DNA of 64,000 nt, taken from positions 1 to 64,000 of the forward strand of contig DAXETY010000040.1 of NCBI GenBank assembly GCA_051155755.1, written 5' to 3'. Positions 61,356-64,000 of this stretch are shown one piece after another. The stretch is from DAXETY01 sp051155755 (lineage in GTDB: Bacteria; Desulfobacterota; Desulfobacteria; Desulfobacterales; SG8-13). The number at the start of each line of letters is the position of its first letter. The stretch's first letter is position 1. The position numbers and the translations under genes are program-made. The notes beneath the pieces are model-generated. The model was given only the letters and a program-made list of their open reading frames with translations. It made no database searches and was not told the DNA's origin.

Positions 61356-61744
61356 TTCGCCGCTGCAGCGCAACGCCCCATCTCGCTTGCCACAATTGAC
61401 GGCCGCCGATCAGTACGGCTGAAGATCGCCCCGCCACCCCGCCGACCCGGTCCGGTTTCACTGCTTGCGGTTTTCTTTCCTTTTGAAGTCCAGTGGAAGA
61501 TGTGGTATCGTCGTCAAAATTTTATCAATATGTTGCGGTTTGGATCGGAAAGTTCTCTTTTCGGATTTGCGGCGTGAATCCGGCTGCGACCCGGATCTGC
61601 CATGACCCCCGCCGAACCATGCGACGGAAAGGGCCGTCCTTTTTGTGACAAAAGTTTTCCGGGGGATCCGGGTTCCGGTCGGTATCCATTGCGGGCACAG
61701 CGTTTTCGCATTATGGTGGAACGCTCCTGCGGCGGTGTTGAAAC

Positions 61745-61852
61745 AAAAGGGATTCGAACCCTTTTATAAAGGAACGGCGACGGGGCGGTAATGAAACCGT
61801 ACCCGTCTTTTACCACGGGGGGCTTTGCCGAACCTATGGAACCGGCAAGCCA
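61745..61852 (+). promoter_or_regulatory. Structured leader upstream of parE, with terminator-like hairpin
   Basis: Three hairpins in about 110 bases: AAAAGGG/CCCTTTT around 61745-61764; GACGGG(G)CGGT/ACCGTACCCGTC at 61779-61807 followed by TTTT, resembling a terminator; and GGCT(T)TGCCG/CGGCAAGCC at about 61821-61851, right before the GGGAGGAGA ribosome-binding site of parE. It does not match a riboswitch class I know. The rest of 61356-61744 shows no gene. Confidence 0.5.
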
Positions 61853-61882
61853 CAGGGAGGAGACACCATCAAAAGGCAAAGT

Positions 61883-63793
61883 TTGTTCGACGATATGCCC
61901 GGCGGTAAATACGATGCCGCTTCGCTGGAAGTATTGAAGGGTCTCGACCCGGTGCGGCGCAGACCCGGAATGTACACCGACACCGCGCGCCCGAACCACC
62001 TGGCCCAGGAGGTGATCGACAATGCCGTCGATGAAGCCATTGCCGGCTTCGCCAAACATATCCAGGTGGTGTACCACACCGATGGATCGCTGGAGGTCAG
62101 CGACGACGGTCGCGGTATGCCCATCGATCGGCACCCGGAAGAAAAGATGACCGGCGTGGAAGTGATTATGACCAAACTGCACGCCGGAGCCAAGTTCAGC
62201 AACAAAAACTATCGTTTTTCCGGCGGCTTGCACGGCGTCGGCGTGTCGGTGGTCAACGCGCTTTCCAGGCGCCTGGAGGTGGAGATTCGGCGCAATGGGA
62301 AAAAATTTGCCATCGCGTTTGAAAACGGAAACAAAGTCGAAAACCTGACCCAGACCGGCACGGTGGGCCAGCGCAACACCGGATCGACGGTGCGCTTCTG
62401 GCCCAACGAGACCTATTTCGAAACCACCAAATTCGCAGTGCCGAAACTCAAGCACACCCTGCGCGCCAAGGCGGTGCTCTGCCCGCGGCTGACGGTCACC
62501 TTCACCAACCGGCTGACCGAAGAAACCGACAGCTGGTATTTCGAAGCCGGCCTGAAGGACTATCTGCTGGAGCATCTTTCCGATCACGAGCGCCTGCCCG
62601 AAGAACCCTTCGTCGGTGAATATGAGGGCAAGGAAGAAATGGTCCACTGGGCGGTGATCTGGCTGCCGGAGCAGGGCCAGGTGATCGCCGAAAGCTATGT
62701 CAATCTGATTCCAACCGCTCTGGGCGGCACACATGTCAACGGATTCCGCAGCGGCATGCTGGCGGCCATCCGGGAGTTCTGCGAATTTCGCAATCTGGTG
62801 CCCCGCGGGATCAAGCTGGCGCCGGACGATGTCTGGGAAAAATGCAATTATGTCCTCTCGGTCAAAATGAGCGACCCCCAGTTTTCGGGCCAGACCAAGG
62901 AACGGCTTTCCTCGCGGCAGTGTGCGTCTTTCGTCGCCAACGTGGTGCGCGACGCCATGGCCCTGTGGCTGAATCACAATACCGAAGCCGCTGAAAAAAT
63001 CGCCGAGCTGGCCATCGAAAACGCGCGCCACCGCCTCAAGGCCGCCAAGAAGGTGGTGCGCAAAAAGACCGGCGGCGGCCCGACCCTGCCCGGAAAACTG
63101 GCCGACTGCATTTCCCAGAACCCGGCCGAAACCGAATTGTTTCTGGTGGAAGGCGACTCGGCCGGCGGATCGGCCAAACAGGCCCGCGACAAACAGACCC
63201 AGGCCGTGCTGCCCCTGCGGGGAAAGATTTTGAACACCTGGGAGGTGGAAACCGCCCTGATTCTCAAGTCCAACGAAATCCACGACATTACCGTGGCGCT
63301 CGGGGTCGATCCGGACTCGGCGGATCTTTCGGGGCTGCGGTATCAGAAGGTGATTATACTGGCCGATGCCGACTCCGACGGCCTGCACATCGCCACCTTG
63401 CTGTGCGCGCTTTTTCTCAGGCATTTTCGCGCACTGGTGGCGGCCGGCAACATCTTTGTCGCCATGCCGCCGCTGTATCGCATCGATCAGGGCAAAAATG
63501 TCCACTACGCCTTGGACGAGCAGGAAAAAGACGCGATTTTAAAGCGGATTTCCGGCGGCTCCCGCAAGGAGGCCGTCAACGTGCAGCGCTTCAAGGGGCT
63601 TGGCGAGATGAACCCGTCCCAGCTGCGCGAGACGACCATGCTGCCGGATTCCCGCCGCCTGCTGCAGCTCACCTTGGAAGACGAAAACAAGGTGGTGGAA
63701 ACCATGGATATGCTGCTGGCCCGCAAGCGCGCCCAGGACCGCAAACACTGGCTGGAGCGCGAAGGCGATCTGGCCGAACCCGAAACGCTGTAG
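61883..63793 (+). CDS. parE: DNA topoisomerase IV subunit B
   Basis: A 636-residue type IIA topoisomerase ATPase subunit that decatenates daughter chromosomes with ParC. GHKL motifs: D-N-A-V-D-E-A and D-G-R-G-M-P-I-D, then G-L-H-G-V-G-V-S-V-V-N-A. The Toprim part has E-G-D-S-A-G-G-S-A-K-Q-A-R-D and D-A-D-S-D-G-L-H-I. L-R-G-K-I-L-N-T-W-E-V and the length without the GyrB insert mark it as ParE. The given start is the first usual start codon, TTG. The best ribosome-binding site fits an ATC at 61868 instead (see findings). parC follows. Confidence 0.95.
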   Translation: MFDDMPGGKYDAASLEVLKGLDPVRRRPGMYTDTARPNHLAQEVIDNAVDEAIAGFAKHIQVVYHTDGSLEVSDDGRGMPIDRHPEEKMTGVEVIMTKLHAGAKFSNKNYRFSGGLHGVGVSVVNALSRRLEVEIRRNGKKFAIAFENGNKVENLTQTGTVGQRNTGSTVRFWPNETYFETTKFAVPKLKHTLRAKAVLCPRLTVTFTNRLTEETDSWYFEAGLKDYLLEHLSDHERLPEEPFVGEYEGKEEMVHWAVIWLPEQGQVIAESYVNLIPTALGGTHVNGFRSGMLAAIREFCEFRNLVPRGIKLAPDDVWEKCNYVLSVKMSDPQFSGQTKERLSSRQCASFVANVVRDAMALWLNHNTEAAEKIAELAIENARHRLKAAKKVVRKKTGGGPTLPGKLADCISQNPAETELFLVEGDSAGGSAKQARDKQTQAVLPLRGKILNTWEVETALILKSNEIHDITVALGVDPDSADLSGLRYQKVIILADADSDGLHIATLLCALFLRHFRALVAAGNIFVAMPPLYRIDQGKNVHYALDEQEKDAILKRISGGSRKEAVNVQRFKGLGEMNPSQLRETTMLPDSRRLLQLTLEDENKVVETMDMLLARKRAQDRKHWLEREGDLAEPETL

Positions 63794-63883
63794 GCTTCCA
63801 TCACCCGTCAAAGCACACCATGTTCACCGCCTGCGCGGGAGGCGACATCTGCCAAGTAAAATTATAATCATGGAGCCGGCACT

Positions 63884-64000
63884 ATGGCTGAAAACGAAGT
63901 GATCTCCTACGAAGGCATCGAGCAGGTCTCCCTGGGGGACTTCGTGCGCCCCTCGTATCTAAACTATGCCATGTACGTGATCATGGACCGGGCGCTGCCG
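63884..64000 (+). CDS. parC: DNA topoisomerase IV subunit A, partial at window edge
   Basis: The first 39 codons read M-A-E-N-E-V-I-S-Y-E-G, then G-D-F-V-R-P-S-Y-L-N-Y-A-M-Y-V and I-M-D-R-A-L-P, the conserved opening of ParC/GyrA. The gene continues beyond the window. Start ATG at 63884 with GGAG 8 bases upstream. The distance to parE (90 bp) and the pairing with a ParE-type subunit favour parC over gyrA. Confidence 0.92.
   Translation, partial: MAENEVISYEGIEQVSLGDFVRPSYLNYAMYVIMDRALP

Noticed and set aside
61735..61770. GGGTTCGAATCCC-like T-arm on the minus strand, suggesting a tRNA
   Set aside because: No acceptor, D or anticodon arm can be formed with the surrounding sequence, and no CCA end follows; it is one of the leader hairpins.

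Overview
This is one continuous, gene-dense stretch of a GC-rich bacterial chromosome with two partial edges. The gene set is that of a Gram-negative bacterium: RND efflux, outer-membrane-type lipoproteins, TAXI-TRAP transport, HslVU, FtsH. A TAXI-TRAP receptor with DUF1850 and a fused permease, several PilZ proteins, small basic RR-rich proteins, 7-base intergenic repeats and a MITE with TGATGAAGTCGTAAAAAGTC ends together suggest a deltaproteobacterium (Desulfobacterota, perhaps Desulfobacteraceae-like). That placement is an inference: no 16S gene or sulfate-reduction gene lies here.

Layout. 1-900: a small Lar-like zinc protein, then two gene tails facing away from each other (one is an aldo/keto reductase C-terminus), as if one deletion removed both 5' halves. 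925-13385 (minus strand): a photolyase, fatty-acid desaturase, FAD amine-oxidase-like protein, DUF1365, SDR-DUF2867 and DUF523-DUF1722 cluster, of the type linked to light and singlet-oxygen responses in other Proteobacteria, here running into an RND efflux pair. 13649-22654: two PNPOx-like proteins, FtsH, a three-domain phosphotransferase resembling rifampicin phosphotransferase in layout, small proteins (one behind a good sigma-54 promoter), and a K+ channel with RCK domains. 22935-29572: a BKACE enzyme and class III aminotransferase convergent with a TAXI-TRAP transport operon, a plausible uptake and breakdown module for an omega- or beta-amino acid.

29947-43212 (minus strand): tRNA-Cys, tRNA-Gly, pgsA, transaldolase, folK, dapF, argHGDB, hslUV, xerC, a HAD phosphatase and a small Rho-N-like protein. 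Several gaps here are filled by 7-base tandem arrays, and a MITE splits hslV from hslU. 43505-51789 (minus strand): slipin and NfeD, family 4 uracil-DNA glycosylase, coaBC, a lipoprotein, then fcl, gmd and UDP-glucuronate decarboxylase.

51790-57200 is a scarred region: a second MITE, a small gene preceded by a promoter-operator-terminator unit, a decayed tRNA-Arg copy, an MscS-type channel, a glycine-zipper lipoprotein, a dead tyrosine integrase, the intact tRNA-Arg(CCU), and a duplicated tRNA 3' half about 780 bp downstream. This is the footprint of integrated elements now mostly lost. 57223-64000: ZIP transporter, two convergent PilZ proteins, a third MITE, a structured leader, parE and the start of parC.
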